This document shows, piece by piece, positions 32,067-42,265 of a stretch of DNA of 60,415 bases; the stretch's first letter is position 1, and each line of letters begins with the position of its first letter. The position numbers and the translations under genes are program-made. The notes under the pieces are model-generated. The model searched no databases. It was given only the letters and a program-made list of their open reading frames with translations, and was not told the DNA's origin. This DNA comes from Muribaculaceae bacterium. GTDB taxonomy: Bacteria; Bacteroidota; Bacteroidia; Bacteroidales; Muribaculaceae. The stretch covers positions 1 through 60,415 of the forward strand of contig JAIDQZ010000105.1 of the NCBI GenBank assembly GCA_029062005.1, read 5' to 3'.

Positions 32067-35000
32067 ATGAAGAAAGTATTGCTACTCGGCTCGGGAGCCC
32101 TAAAGATAGGACAGGCGGGCGAATTTGACTACTCAGGATCGCAGGCGCTCAAGGCTCTGCGCGAAGAAGGAATAGAATCAGTGCTGATCAATCCGAATAT
32201 CGCCACTATCCAGACATCGGAAGGCGTTGCGGACAAGGTATATTTCCTTCCAATCACACCTGAATTCGTAGAAGAAGTAATCAAGAAAGAACGTCCGGAC
32301 GGCATCCTGCTTGCATTCGGAGGTCAGACAGCGCTCAACTGCGGCACCCAGCTTTATCTTGACGGCACTCTTGAAAAATATGGAGTGAAAGTCCTCGGCA
32401 CATCCGTCGAGGCTATCATGATAACAGAAGACCGCGACCTCTTCGTGAAGAAACTTGACGAAATCGACATAAAGACTCCTGTGTCGCAGGCGGTGGAGAG
32501 CCTTGAAGACGCAATAAAGGTGGCTCATCGCATAGGTTATCCTGTGATGGTGCGCTCCGGCTACGCATTAGGGGGTCTCGGATCAGGAATATGCAATAAC
32601 GACGAGGAATTCATAAAGCATTGCGAAAGCGCACTCGCCTACTCACGTCAGATCCTCGTGGAGGAATCACTGAAAGGATGGAAAGAGATAGAATTTGAAG
32701 TGATCCGCGACAAAAACGACCTATGCTTCACTGTGGTACCGATGGAAAACTTCGACCCTCTCGGAATTCACACCGGAGAAAGTATAGTCGTGGCACCGAT
32801 CGTCTCGCTCAAGCCGGAACAGATCAAAATGCTTGAAGAGATAGCCACCAAGGTGGTGCGCCATATCGGCATCGTAGGCGAATGCAACATCCAGTATGCA
32901 TTCAACGCCGAAACCAACGATTACCGTATCATCGAGATAAACGCCCGTCTCAGCCGCTCATCCGCTCTTGCATCTAAAGCCTCCGGCTATCCTCTTGCTT
33001 TCGTGGCAGCCAAACTCGCCCTCGGATACACACTCGACCAGATAGGAGAACCCGGAACACCCAATTCTGCTGCAAAGGCTCCGGAAGTGGACTACATGAT
33101 AGTCAAGATCCCACGATGGGACCTTTCGAAATTTGTAGGCGTAGACCGTGAGATCGGCAGCTCCATGAAGTCTGTAGGCGAGATCATGTCGATAGGCAAA
33201 TCTTTCGAAGAGATAATTCAGAAAGGACTCCGAATGATAGGGCAAGGCATGCATGGCTTTGTAGGCAACAACGACTTCCATGTAGAAGATCTTGAGCATG
33301 CCCTAACCCATCCTACAGACTCCCGCATCTTCGCTATAGCCCAGGCCCTTGAGGAAGGTTACGCTCCGGAGAAGGTGGCTGATCTCACAAAAATCGACAT
33401 ATGGTTTATCAACCGCCTCAACAATATAGTGCGCTTCGCCAACAAGCTAAAGGAGCGTGGAGGAAGCGTGTCTGACCTCGACCGCGAGACACTCCTCGAA
33501 GCAAAGAAACTCGGATTTTCCGATTTTCAGATCGCACGCCTCATAGAGAATCCGTCAGGCAATATGGAGAATGAGATGCTCAAGGTCAGAAGTCGCAGGA
33601 AAGAGCTCAATGTGACTCCTTTCGTGCGCCGTATCAACACTGTAGCGTCTGAATATCCGGATCTTACAAATTACCTTTACGTCACCTATGACGCCAAGGA
33701 GAATGCCATCCCGTATGAGTTCAATGCCCGCAACAACATTATAGTGCTCGGGTCAGGAGCCTACAGAATCGGCAGCTCGGTGGAGTTTGACTGGTGTTCT
33801 GTAAATGCCGCCACCACATGCCGCAAGCTCGGCTACAAGGCAGTGATGATCAACTACAATCCGGAGACAGTATCTACTGACTACGACATGTGCGACCGAC
33901 TCTATTTCGATGAATTGAGTTTCGAGCGCGTGATGGATATCATCGACCTTGAGACTCCTTACGGGGTTATCGTGAGTGTTGGCGGTCAGATCCCCAACAA
34001 TCTTGCCATGAAGCTTTACCGCAGCCACGTGCCGGTGCTCGGAACATCACCTATTTCTATCGACCGCGCTGAAAACCGTCATAAATTCTCAGCCATGCTC
34101 GACCAGCTCGGCATCGACCAGCCAAGATGGAAGGAACTTACGACTGAGGATGAGATCCACAAGTTTGTGGAAGAAGTAGGATTCCCCGTTCTCATCCGTC
34201 CAAGCTACGTACTCTCCGGAGCCGCCATGAATGTATGCTACGATTACGAACAGATGCACGAGTTCCTCGGACAGGCAGCCAAGGTTTCAAAAGAGTACCC
34301 TGTAGTGATATCAGAGTTTCTTGAAAACACAAAGGAAATAGAATTTGACGCAGTGGCAAGAAACGGCAAGATCGTGGAATACGCCATCTCAGAGCATGTG
34401 GAATATGCAGGTGTCCATTCCGGAGACGCTACCCTTGTCTTCCCTGCTCAGCGCATATACATGGCAACCGCCCGACGCATAAAGCGTATCAGCGCACGCA
34501 TAGCAGAGGCACTCAACATCTCAGGCCCGTTCAATATCCAGTATCTTGCCAAAGACAACTATGTCAAGGTGATCGAATGCAACCTCAGGGCATCGCGTTC
34601 GTTCCCATTCGTCAGCAAAGTCCTCAAGAAGAATTTCATAGATACTGCCACTCGCATCATGCTTGGTGAAAAACCTGCTGTAGTAGACACATCCACATTC
34701 GACATCAACTACATAGGAGTAAAGGCTTCGCAGTTCTCATTTGCCCGTCTGCACAAGGCCGACCCTGTGCTGGGAGTCGACATGTCGTCTACCGGCGAGG
34801 TGGGCTGTCTCGGCAAAGACTTTGACGAAGCACTGCTCAACGCCCTTATTTCAGTAGGACATCACGTTCCGGAAAAGGGAGTGCTTGTAAGCTCGGGTGA
34901 TCCACGTGCGAAGGTCAACATGCTTGAGGCATGCCGTCTGCTACAAAGCAAAAACATCCCAATTTATGCCACTCCGGGCACTTACGCTTATCTGACTTCA

Positions 35001-35270
35001 AACGGTGTGAAAGCCACTCAGGTATGCTGGCCTGACGAGGAAGGAATATCAGTGCTTGATGTGATATCCGAGCATAAAGTGGATCTGGTGATCAACATTC
35101 CTAAAAACCATACCAAGCGTGAGCTCACCAACGGATACAAAGTGCGCCGCGCTGCCATAGACCACAACATACCATTGATGACCAATGCCCGTCTCGCCCT
35201 TGCATTCATAAAGGCTTTCGTGGCACGACCGGTAGAAAGCATCGGCATCACGGCATGGCAGGAATATTGA
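32067..35270 (+). CDS. carB: Carbamoyl-phosphate synthase large subunit
   Basis: 1067 aa, full length. It makes carbamoyl phosphate for pyrimidines and arginine. The first synthetase half starts KKVLLLGSGALKIGQAGEFDYSGSQA, with ATP-grasp blocks VMVRSGYALGGLGSGI and EINARLSRSSALASKASGYP. The second half repeats the pattern from NIIVLGSGAYRIGSSVEFDW, with VLIRPSYVLSGAAMNV and ECNLRASRSFPFVSKV. The C-terminal allosteric (MGS-like) domain ends the protein. The small-subunit gene carA is not adjacent, which is unusual for an operon but consistent with its own promoter and terminator here. Confidence 0.96.
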   Translation: MKKVLLLGSGALKIGQAGEFDYSGSQALKALREEGIESVLINPNIATIQTSEGVADKVYFLPITPEFVEEVIKKERPDGILLAFGGQTALNCGTQLYLDGTLEKYGVKVLGTSVEAIMITEDRDLFVKKLDEIDIKTPVSQAVESLEDAIKVAHRIGYPVMVRSGYALGGLGSGICNNDEEFIKHCESALAYSRQILVEESLKGWKEIEFEVIRDKNDLCFTVVPMENFDPLGIHTGESIVVAPIVSLKPEQIKMLEEIATKVVRHIGIVGECNIQYAFNAETNDYRIIEINARLSRSSALASKASGYPLAFVAAKLALGYTLDQIGEPGTPNSAAKAPEVDYMIVKIPRWDLSKFVGVDREIGSSMKSVGEIMSIGKSFEEIIQKGLRMIGQGMHGFVGNNDFHVEDLEHALTHPTDSRIFAIAQALEEGYAPEKVADLTKIDIWFINRLNNIVRFANKLKERGGSVSDLDRETLLEAKKLGFSDFQIARLIENPSGNMENEMLKVRSRRKELNVTPFVRRINTVASEYPDLTNYLYVTYDAKENAIPYEFNARNNIIVLGSGAYRIGSSVEFDWCSVNAATTCRKLGYKAVMINYNPETVSTDYDMCDRLYFDELSFERVMDIIDLETPYGVIVSVGGQIPNNLAMKLYRSHVPVLGTSPISIDRAENRHKFSAMLDQLGIDQPRWKELTTEDEIHKFVEEVGFPVLIRPSYVLSGAAMNVCYDYEQMHEFLGQAAKVSKEYPVVISEFLENTKEIEFDAVARNGKIVEYAISEHVEYAGVHSGDATLVFPAQRIYMATARRIKRISARIAEALNISGPFNIQYLAKDNYVKVIECNLRASRSFPFVSKVLKKNFIDTATRIMLGEKPAVVDTSTFDINYIGVKASQFSFARLHKADPVLGVDMSSTGEVGCLGKDFDEALLNALISVGHHVPEKGVLVSSGDPRAKVNMLEACRLLQSKNIPIYATPGTYAYLTSNGVKATQVCWPDEEGISVLDVISEHKVDLVINIPKNHTKRELTNGYKVRRAAIDHNIPLMTNARLALAFIKAFVARPVESIGITAWQEY

Positions 35271-35296
35271 CATTGGCTATATCATTAAGTTATTAC

Positions 35297-35328
35297 ACTC
35301 CCGGAGCATTTCTCCGGGAGTTTTTTAT
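35297..35328 (+). terminator. Terminator of carB
   Basis: ACTCCCGGAG and CTCCGGGAGT form a 10-bp stem with a CATTT loop, followed by T6. Confidence 0.88.
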
Positions 35329-35354
35329 TTTTACCGTTTTTTAATATCCGTTTC

Positions 35355-35385
35355 TTGTCGGAATAAAAATTTTTTAGTAATTTTG
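35355..35385 (+). promoter_or_regulatory. Promoter for rho
   Basis: TTG (35355-35357) and TAATTTTG (35378-35385), 20-bp spacer. It gives a leader of about 190 nt before the rho ATG, long enough for autoregulation by Rho-dependent attenuation, which is known for rho in other bacteria. Confidence 0.6.
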
Positions 35386-35582
35386 TAGTGCTGTTATTGA
35401 TATAGCCGAGTTGTTAAAACAACTATAGTTACAAAAAGGGCATAATACTGCCAGAATTCATTCAAAGGAAATTAAAGAGACAACAGTCTTGATATTTCTT
35501 TCCTCACGATTCCCCACTCCAACCCAATCAAATTTCATTAAGAATCCAAAACCCGAAAAAGGGAATACCCAAAATAATAAAT

Positions 35583-37820
35583 ATGCTAACACTTGAAGAA
35601 CTTGAGACATGGGATGACGCACGTCTTCACAAGGCAGCTGAAGAATATGGAATGACAAATCCAGCCTCTGCCGGACGGCAAGACGTAATCTTTCACATCA
35701 TCGACAATCAAGCTATCTCCACAGCAAAAGAAGTGGTGAATTCCACACGTAAACGTAAAGGTAAACAGGCTGCCACTGAAGAAACCGCAGTCGCCGATAC
35801 TCAGCCGAAGAAGCGTGGCAGGAAACCGAAAGCCAAGGCTCCCGATGAAGCCAAGGAGGAGAACGGTTCTGCTCCTAAGGAAGAACCCATCGAGAAAAAT
35901 ACAACTGATGTCACTGCAGCCGACGCTGCTCCCGCTCCAAAGAAAAGAGGAAGAAAATCAAAGGCAGAACTTGCAGCAATCCGGGCTCAACAGGAGACTG
36001 AGACACAGGCCGGTGGCAATCAGGCTGAAGATGAAACTACTGCCAAGGAAACGGCTTCTGCAGAAGCCGAGACTACTGCAGAAACCAATCAGCCTAAAAA
36101 GCGTGGCAGGAAACCCGGAACAAAGAAGAATACAAAACAAGAAGTCCAGACTGCAAAAACGGATAATCAGGAAAATATTCCTGCGGTAACAGACAACAAG
36201 GGTATCACACCCGCTTCGTCTCCGGAACCGGAGACTCCGACTGTCAAAAGCGAGAATGATAACACTGCAGATAAAAATTCCGCTCAGGAGAGTAAAAAAC
36301 AGAAGACCCAGCAGAACAAGCGATCTTTCCAGAATCATAAGAACGACGGGTTCGATTCATTTTTCGGAAATTCAAAGGGACGCACTTTCAAGCCCCGAAA
36401 CAATCAGGAGCAGCATGAGTCCGGGCAGTCCGAACAATCTCAGACTCCGGTAGAATCAAAAACCGAACTGCAACCGGAACAGAAGCCTGCAGAACATATA
36501 ATATTGCCATCAGAACCCCAGGCTCCGATCATAATAGCCGAACCGGGCGCCAACTCCCAGTTTACAAAAGCCAATCTGATGCCTAACAATTACGGCAACA
36601 ACCAGGGCAACAAGCATCTGAGCAAGCGCCAACGCGCCTTGGAGCGCAAGCAGCTACAGCAGCAGCGCAGGCAAATGATGCAGGCTGAGACGATGTTTGA
36701 CTTTGACGGGATTCTGAACACTTACGGTGTGCTTGAGATAATGCCTGAAGGATTCGGGTTCCTGCGCTCAAGTGACTATAATTATCTCGCATCGCCTGAC
36801 GATGTCTACGTATCACAGATTCAGATAAAGGAATATGGCCTGAAGTCAGGCGACGTAGTGGAGTGTGCCATACGCCCCCCGCGCGAAGGTGAAAAATATT
36901 ATCCGCTGTGCAAGGTAATAAGCATCAACGGTCTTTCACCGGAAGTAGTGCGCGACCGCATTCCATTCGAACATCTTGTACCCCTCTTCCCCGATGAGAA
37001 GTTTAATCTGACAGGAGGACGCACGACCAATATCTCGACCCGCGTTGTGGATATGTTCGCACCCATAGGGAAGGGACAGAGAGCGCTTATCGTAGCACCT
37101 CCAAAGACCGGCAAGACGATTCTTCTGAAGGATATTGCAAATGCGATAGCAGAGAATCACCCGGAGACATACATCATCATGCTTCTGATCGACGAAAGGC
37201 CAGAGGAAGTGACAGATATGGCACGCAGCGTAAATGCAGAAGTGATCGCCTCCACTTTTGACGAGCCAGCCGAGCGTCATGTAAAAATTGCAGGAATCGT
37301 GCTTGAAAAAGCAAAACGTCTTGTAGAGAGCGGTCATGACGTGGTGATAATGCTTGACTCCATCACCCGCCTTGCAAGAGCCTACAACACCGTAAGCCCG
37401 GCAAGCGGAAAGATTCTGTCAGGAGGTGTGGATGCAAATGCATTGCAAAAGCCAAAGCGCTTCTTCGGAGCTGCCAGAAATATCGAGCATGGCGGATCAC
37501 TCACTATCATAGCTACAGCCCTGACCGAGACATCAAGCAAGATGGACGAGGTGATTTTCGAGGAATTCAAGGGAACTGGCAATATGGAGCTTCAGCTTGA
37601 CCGCAAGCTTAGCAACAAACGCATCTTCCCTGCTGTAGACATCATAGCGTCTTCCACTCGACGCGATGATCTTCTGCTCAGCGAAGAAGTGCTCAACCGC
37701 ATGTGGGTGCTACGCAATTTCCTCGGCGACATGACATCGCTTGAAGCAATGGAATTCATACGGAAACGCATGGAAATGACCCGCAATAATGAGGAACTTC
37801 TTGTCACGATGGACAAATGA
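35583..37820 (+). CDS. rho: Transcription termination factor Rho with long disordered insert
   Basis: 745 aa, far longer than the roughly 420 aa of E. coli Rho. The Rho N-terminal helical domain ([21 protein letters not shown]) is followed by about 320 residues of low-complexity A/E/K/Q/N-rich sequence, presumably disordered. This contains three AT-hook-like blocks, KKRGRKPK (76-83), KKRGRKSK (120-127) and KKRGRKPG (172-179). The RNA-binding cold-shock fold resumes at [19 protein letters not shown] (~380). The ATPase core has Walker A APPKTGKT (~503), [13 protein letters not shown] and the C-terminal [24 protein letters not shown] comparable disordered insert is known in Bacteroides Rho. Confidence 0.96.
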   Translation: MLTLEELETWDDARLHKAAEEYGMTNPASAGRQDVIFHIIDNQAISTAKEVVNSTRKRKGKQAATEETAVADTQPKKRGRKPKAKAPDEAKEENGSAPKEEPIEKNTTDVTAADAAPAPKKRGRKSKAELAAIRAQQETETQAGGNQAEDETTAKETASAEAETTAETNQPKKRGRKPGTKKNTKQEVQTAKTDNQENIPAVTDNKGITPASSPEPETPTVKSENDNTADKNSAQESKKQKTQQNKRSFQNHKNDGFDSFFGNSKGRTFKPRNNQEQHESGQSEQSQTPVESKTELQPEQKPAEHIILPSEPQAPIIIAEPGANSQFTKANLMPNNYGNNQGNKHLSKRQRALERKQLQQQRRQMMQAETMFDFDGILNTYGVLEIMPEGFGFLRSSDYNYLASPDDVYVSQIQIKEYGLKSGDVVECAIRPPREGEKYYPLCKVISINGLSPEVVRDRIPFEHLVPLFPDEKFNLTGGRTTNISTRVVDMFAPIGKGQRALIVAPPKTGKTILLKDIANAIAENHPETYIIMLLIDERPEEVTDMARSVNAEVIASTFDEPAERHVKIAGIVLEKAKRLVESGHDVVIMLDSITRLARAYNTVSPASGKILSGGVDANALQKPKRFFGAARNIEHGGSLTIIATALTETSSKMDEVIFEEFKGTGNMELQLDRKLSNKRIFPAVDIIASSTRRDDLLLSEEVLNRMWVLRNFLGDMTSLEAMEFIRKRMEMTRNNEELLVTMDK

Positions 37821-37856
37821 TATAATTGAGAATTGAGAATTTAGAATTAGTTTGAT

Positions 37857-38345
37857 TTGAAGATACAGAAGACAAACGCCGCAAGGCTTCTTGATAAGAT
37901 GGGCATAAGCTATGAGCTTGTGCCCTATGCCTTTGATCCCGAAGACCTTGCTGCCGAGCATGTGGCTGAGGAACTTGGCGAACCAATCGAACAAGTGTAC
38001 AAGACACTTGTCTTGCGAGGAGACAAGACCGGACTTTTTGTCTGCGTCGTTGCGGGCAACAGAGAGGTAGATCTTAAGTTAGCTGCCAAGGCATCGGGAA
38101 ATAAGAAAGCCGAGATGCTTCCACTAAAGGAACTCTTGCCCAATACCGGATATATCAGAGGCGGATGCACGTCGATAGGAATGAAGAAGCACTACCCTTC
38201 TTATTTTAGTGAGGAAATGCAAAACTTTGACATTGTTTATGTGAGTGCAGGCCAGCGTGGACTACAGTTGAAACTCTCGCCACTCGACCTTGCAAAAGCG
38301 GCACAAGCAACATTCGTAAAAATTACAGAAGACCCTGAATTATGA
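37857..38345 (+). CDS. ybaK: Cys-tRNA(Pro)/Cys-tRNA(Cys) deacylase
   Basis: 162 aa. The start is a TTG at 37857 reading MKIQKTNAARLLDKMGISYELV, the usual YbaK beginning; no ATG fits. VYKTLVLRGDKTGLFVCVV holds the conserved catalytic lysine, and GYIRGGCTSIGMKKHYP is the substrate-pocket loop. YbaK hydrolyses Cys-tRNA(Pro) formed by prolyl-tRNA synthetase error. It is the second trans-editing YbaK-fold protein in the window. The stop overlaps the aroC start (ATGA at 38342), so the two are co-translated. Confidence 0.92.
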   Translation: MKIQKTNAARLLDKMGISYELVPYAFDPEDLAAEHVAEELGEPIEQVYKTLVLRGDKTGLFVCVVAGNREVDLKLAAKASGNKKAEMLPLKELLPNTGYIRGGCTSIGMKKHYPSYFSEEMQNFDIVYVSAGQRGLQLKLSPLDLAKAAQATFVKITEDPEL

Positions 38346-39337
38346 ATACGTTTGGAAGGAATCTGCGTCTCACCACTTTTGGTGAAAGTCATGGCAAAGC
38401 CATGGGAGGAATTCTCGACGGCATGCCGGGAGGAATTAAGATAGACATGGATATAATCCTCAGGGAAACAGCAAAAAGGAGACCCGGACAGAGCCCTCTT
38501 GTGACAGCACGGAAAGAAAAAGATATCCCTGAACTTTTGTCTGGACTTAATGATGACATGATCACGCTCGGAACGCCTATAGGATTTATTGTGCGCAACA
38601 CCGACCAGCGGAGCGGAGACTATGATGAAATGGCAAGGCTCTACCGTCCCAATCATGCAGATTTCACTTATGACATGCGTTACGGGCTTCATGAAGCAAG
38701 AGGCGGAGGCAGGGCGTCAGCCCGGGAGACACTCAACTGGGTGATCGGAGGCGCAATAGCACGACAACTGCCATGCATGAAAGATATCTCGATCAGTGCC
38801 AGGGTGAAATCGATCGGAGGTATTGAAGGGACTGATGAAGAACTTCATTCCATCGTGGAGGAAGCGATGAAAAAAGGGGATTCAGTCGGAGGTGTAGTGG
38901 AATGCATCATAGAAGGAGTTCCGGCAGGATTGGGAAATCCTGTATTCGGGAAATTACATGCCAGATTGGGAAATGCCATGATGAGCATAAATGCCGTCAA
39001 GGGATTTGAATATGGAGACGGCTTTGCTGCAGCATCAATGTTCGGAACAGAGCACGCAGATATATTCTCATCCTATGACGGAGAGATCCGGACCATAACA
39101 AACCATAGCGGAGGAATACAGGGAGGCATCAGCAATGGAATGCCTATCATATTCAGGGTGGCATTCAAACCAACACCTACCATTTTGCGCGACGTCGAGA
39201 CGGTAGACAAGGAAGGCAACCCGAGCATTCTTAAAGGCAAGGGGAGACATGACCCTTGTGTCGCGCTGCGTGGTGCCGCTGTGGTGGAAGCTATGGCTGC
39301 TCTCGTATTGGCAGATGAACTTCTGGAGAAGGCATAG
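38342..39337 (+). CDS. aroC: Chorismate synthase
   Basis: 331 aa, slightly shorter than the usual 350-360. It converts EPSP to chorismate with reduced FMN. Conserved blocks: MNTFGRNLRLTTFGESHGKA, RRPGQSPLVTARKEKD, YRPNHADFTYDMRYGLHEARGGGRASARETLNWV (positions about 100-133), and TNHSGGIQGGISNGMPI. The C-terminal GRHDPCVALRGAAVVEAMAALVLAD is complete. It overlaps ybaK by four bases, an unusual pairing with no metabolic link. Confidence 0.95.
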   Translation: MNTFGRNLRLTTFGESHGKAMGGILDGMPGGIKIDMDIILRETAKRRPGQSPLVTARKEKDIPELLSGLNDDMITLGTPIGFIVRNTDQRSGDYDEMARLYRPNHADFTYDMRYGLHEARGGGRASARETLNWVIGGAIARQLPCMKDISISARVKSIGGIEGTDEELHSIVEEAMKKGDSVGGVVECIIEGVPAGLGNPVFGKLHARLGNAMMSINAVKGFEYGDGFAAASMFGTEHADIFSSYDGEIRTITNHSGGIQGGISNGMPIIFRVAFKPTPTILRDVETVDKEGNPSILKGKGRHDPCVALRGAAVVEAMAALVLADELLEKA

Positions 39338-39354
39338 TCCCCGAAACAGCGCCA

Positions 39355-40407
39355 TCAACCGACTCTCTTACGCCTTATGACGGAAAGAAGATACGGGATC
39401 TCTTTTTCATACACGAAAACGGAGAGCAGCAATGTGACTGAAAATATAAGAATCACGGCTGCGACAGAATTATATTCCGGCAATGCGGCAAAATGATGTG
39501 CAAGCCTCCTGTAACCACCAATCACCGGAACATGAAGCATATAGAACGCAAAGCTCAAATCTCCAAAACACAAGAGAAGCCTTGACGAAATTACCCTTGA
39601 GACAATCCCTTTCCTTCCGTCTATCGCAGAAAAGACCAATATAAGCATCAACACCGGAATCCACCAGAATGATGCCATTCCATAAATCGGAGACACAAAA
39701 GGATATATACATATATAGCTTGCGAACACAGCTACTGTGACTATCTCAACTATAGACTGAGATACTGACGTCATGCCCGACATATAAGCAGCCAACCTGT
39801 TACCCGGATAAGAAACGACCAGCCTCCATAAAGCCATACCGGCTGTAAAATCAATTAGCCGGAAAAGCGGATTAATATAGATCAGTGGAACTTGCAATTC
39901 ACAGGGGATCAGATTTATTGCAACTATATATCCCGACAGGATCACACATGCGGTGAAAAACAGCCGGAAGGACGAAAGGTGTGACACCATCTTCACGATG
40001 ACCGGAAACATTGCGTAACAGAACAGAAAGTCGGAAAGACACCATGAAGGGGCATCGCATGAAAAATAGAATGTCCTGTCAGGAATCCAGCTCTGAAGCA
40101 TCATTAGATTGGATGCATATACCAAAGGTGTGACCGCCCCATAGAACGGTCTAAGCAAAACCAATGCGGCGACAAAGCCGATGATATGATAAGGATATAA
40201 CCTATAAAGCCGCTTACGCATAAACGACATATAGCCTATCTCATGTGATGAAAACTTATCCCAATAACCTGCGGACATCACGAATCCGCTCAGGATCAAG
40301 AAAAAGCAGACCCCTGCATCTCCGCCGGCATCAAAAAGATTCAAATGATGAAGGAATATAAACAGTGCGAATATACCTCTCAAAGACTGAAGTGACTTCA
40401 TATGCAA
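39355..40407 (-). CDS. Acyltransferase 3 family membrane protein
   Basis: 350 aa with about ten hydrophobic segments. The acyltransferase-3 signature is at the N-terminus: LQSLRGIFALFIFLHHL (about 5-21, with R and H) and later VCFFLILSGFVMSAGYWDKF. RLYRLYPYHIIGFVAALV carries the second basic motif. These integral membrane enzymes O-acetylate or O-acylate cell-surface polysaccharides and related molecules. The acceptor is unknown. It converges on aroC with 17 bp between and diverges from the YhcC-type gene, with a TAATTTTG -7 element at 40443-40436 on its strand. Confidence 0.88.
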   Translation of the reverse strand: MHMKSLQSLRGIFALFIFLHHLNLFDAGGDAGVCFFLILSGFVMSAGYWDKFSSHEIGYMSFMRKRLYRLYPYHIIGFVAALVLLRPFYGAVTPLVYASNLMMLQSWIPDRTFYFSCDAPSWCLSDFLFCYAMFPVIVKMVSHLSSFRLFFTACVILSGYIVAINLIPCELQVPLIYINPLFRLIDFTAGMALWRLVVSYPGNRLAAYMSGMTSVSQSIVEIVTVAVFASYICIYPFVSPIYGMASFWWIPVLMLILVFSAIDGRKGIVSRVISSRLLLCFGDLSFAFYMLHVPVIGGYRRLAHHFAALPEYNSVAAVILIFSVTLLLSVFVYEKEIPYLLSVIRRKRVG

Positions 40408-40435
40408 TGCAGATATGACGAGGTCTATGATGATA

Positions 40436-40495
40436 CAAAATTAATGAATTTTAGCTAATCATCAAAATGAAGTTGAACTATTTTTTGTAAATTTG
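40436..40495. promoter_or_regulatory. Divergent promoter region (acyltransferase / YhcC-type gene)
   Basis: TAATTTTG reads on the minus strand at 40443-40436 and TAAATTTG on the plus strand at 40488-40495. Neither has a clear TTTG at the proper distance. Confidence 0.45.
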
Positions 40496-40553
40496 CATCG
40501 GCAATCAGAGACCGTTCCACACCGTAAGAAGCAAAACAAGAAAAGATAACGCC

Positions 40554-41453
40554 ATGAATCCCTACTATAAGGATTACAGTGAATATATGCAGGAGATATT
40601 TCCGGACATTAAGGTTCAGAAGCTTTCCATAGATGCCGGATTTACCTGCCCCAACCGCGATGGAAGCATCGCGACAGGAGGATGCATATACTGCAATAAC
40701 GCATCGTTTACCCCCGGATATTGCTCACCAAGCGACCCGATAGAAATTCAGATAGAGAAAGGGAAGAATTTTTTCAGGAAGAAATATCCTGAAATGAAAT
40801 ATCTTGCATATTTCCAGAGTTATACCAACACATTCGGAAGAAGCTCTGAAAATTTGGTTGATATGTATCGTAAGGCTTCAGACAGCAAGGATATAGCAGG
40901 AGTCATCATAGGGACAAGACCTGACTGCATCCCGGATGATCTTATTGACGGCATTGCAGAATTAAACTTGCAGAAACCGGTCATAGTCGAGATTGGCGCA
41001 GAGACATCTTTCGACGAAACACTTCGTCTCATCAACCGCAACCATACATGGGAACAGGTAGAGGATGCCGTGACACGCCTCAATAAAAGAGGCATTCATA
41101 CCGGACTTCATCTTATAGCAGGACTTCCGGGTGAATCATCGGAAGATGTAATCACTACAGTGAGGAAGGCCTGCAGTCTTCCTATCGGATCGCTGAAGAT
41201 CCACCAACTGCAGATAGTGAAGGGAACGCCTTTGCTTTTGAAATGGGAATCGGGAGAGATTCAGGTCACTCCATACACACTTGAGGACTATCTGAAACTA
41301 TGCATAAGGATCGTGGATATCGTCCCGGCGCATATCTGCATCGAGCGATTCCTCGCATCATCTCCGCCTGAAATGGTTGTGGCACCGAAATGGGGACTGA
41401 AAAACTACCAGTTCACTAATCTTCTGAACAATCGGTTGAAGGCGTTACATTAG
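40554..41453 (+). CDS. TIGR01212/YhcC family radical SAM protein
   Basis: 299 aa. The cluster motif sits in FTCPNRDGSIATGGCIYCNNASF: C-x(11)-C-x(2)-C rather than the canonical CxxxCxxC, which is characteristic of the YhcC/TIGR01212 group (about residues 24-39). YFQSYTNTF, IGTRPDCIPDDLID and GLHLIAGLPGESSEDV are further family blocks. The group is Elp3-like without an acetyltransferase domain; its function is unsettled. It converges on the outer-membrane protein gene with only 6 bp between. Confidence 0.88.
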   Translation: MNPYYKDYSEYMQEIFPDIKVQKLSIDAGFTCPNRDGSIATGGCIYCNNASFTPGYCSPSDPIEIQIEKGKNFFRKKYPEMKYLAYFQSYTNTFGRSSENLVDMYRKASDSKDIAGVIIGTRPDCIPDDLIDGIAELNLQKPVIVEIGAETSFDETLRLINRNHTWEQVEDAVTRLNKRGIHTGLHLIAGLPGESSEDVITTVRKACSLPIGSLKIHQLQIVKGTPLLLKWESGEIQVTPYTLEDYLKLCIRIVDIVPAHICIERFLASSPPEMVVAPKWGLKNYQFTNLLNNRLKALH

Positions 41454-41459
41454 GGGATT

Positions 41460-42059
41460 TCAGAAATCAAAGATAATACTGGCAGACACATTCCAGCCGT
41501 CGGTATGCAGGCAGACACCAGGAACAGCACTTTGACTCAAAGCATTACCAAGTCCAAATCGATAGCCTGCAGAAATCTGAATGAAGTTTATAATGTCCAA
41601 TCCCAAGCCAAGATCCCAGCCGGGCTGCACTGATTTACCTGACGTCTGCTCCGGATTGCCCTTTCCAAGCCTGAAAAAAAGGGATGGTCCGGTATAGACC
41701 ATTGGAGCTACGAGATTGTTGGTGGCGGAAAGATAAAACTTGTATTTAAGATGCAGTGGCACTTCGATATAATTACGACCGATAGATGCCGGACCGGAAG
41801 TCTCATCAATCAACCTGGAACTATAACGGGTGTAAAGCACAGCGATGTCGGGAGCAAAACCACAATTTTCCATCTGCCATTCGAGTATGAGTCCACCGCT
41901 GAATCCACTTCCATTCTTGACAGAAAATCCGGGGATATTTCCGAGAGAAGCCTTGGCGAAAGAGCCACCGAGTCTGAATCCATAACGGAGCTGAGCCCCG
42001 GCAGACAACGACGTAAGCATAACAGCCATAAGAATGAGCAAACAACAGTTTTTCTTCAT
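41460..42059 (-). CDS. Outer-membrane beta-barrel protein (PorT-like)
   Basis: 199 aa from the ATG at 42059 (MKKNCCLLILMAVMLTSLSAGAQ), which gives a clean signal peptide; the open frame extends 16 codons further upstream without similarity. The mature part consists of alternating strands with aromatic ends (RYGFRLGGSFAKASL, GLILEWQMENCGFAPDIAVLYTRYSS, YIEVPLHLKYKFYL) and ends in FDF, as expected for a small beta-barrel ending in phenylalanine. It resembles the PorT/porin-family beta-barrel domain common in Bacteroidales. The ligand or role is unknown. Confidence 0.8.
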   Translation of the reverse strand: MKKNCCLLILMAVMLTSLSAGAQLRYGFRLGGSFAKASLGNIPGFSVKNGSGFSGGLILEWQMENCGFAPDIAVLYTRYSSRLIDETSGPASIGRNYIEVPLHLKYKFYLSATNNLVAPMVYTGPSLFFRLGKGNPEQTSGKSVQPGWDLGLGLDIINFIQISAGYRFGLGNALSQSAVPGVCLHTDGWNVSASIIFDF

Positions 42060-42253
42060 ATAGTTACGGTTTTGCATATAGATTATGAAATAGTCCAAAC
42101 TCCCCAAAACACGATATTTTTATCAATCAGGAATATTTTTCCTAAATAAGAAACATATATCATGGTAAGATGTTTTCCGGAAATATAGAATTTTTGCACA
42201 CGGAGACTCCGTGTTTTCTTTATAATCATGCGCTTAAACTGAAATAAATTTTG

Positions 42254-42261
42254 TAATTTTG
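42254..42261 (+). promoter_or_regulatory. -7-like element directly before the porin start codon
   Basis: TAATTTTG ends 4 bp before the ATG at 42266, so transcription would begin at or just inside the start codon. No TTTG is seen at the proper -33 distance. Confidence 0.35.
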
Positions 42262-42265
42262 CGAC

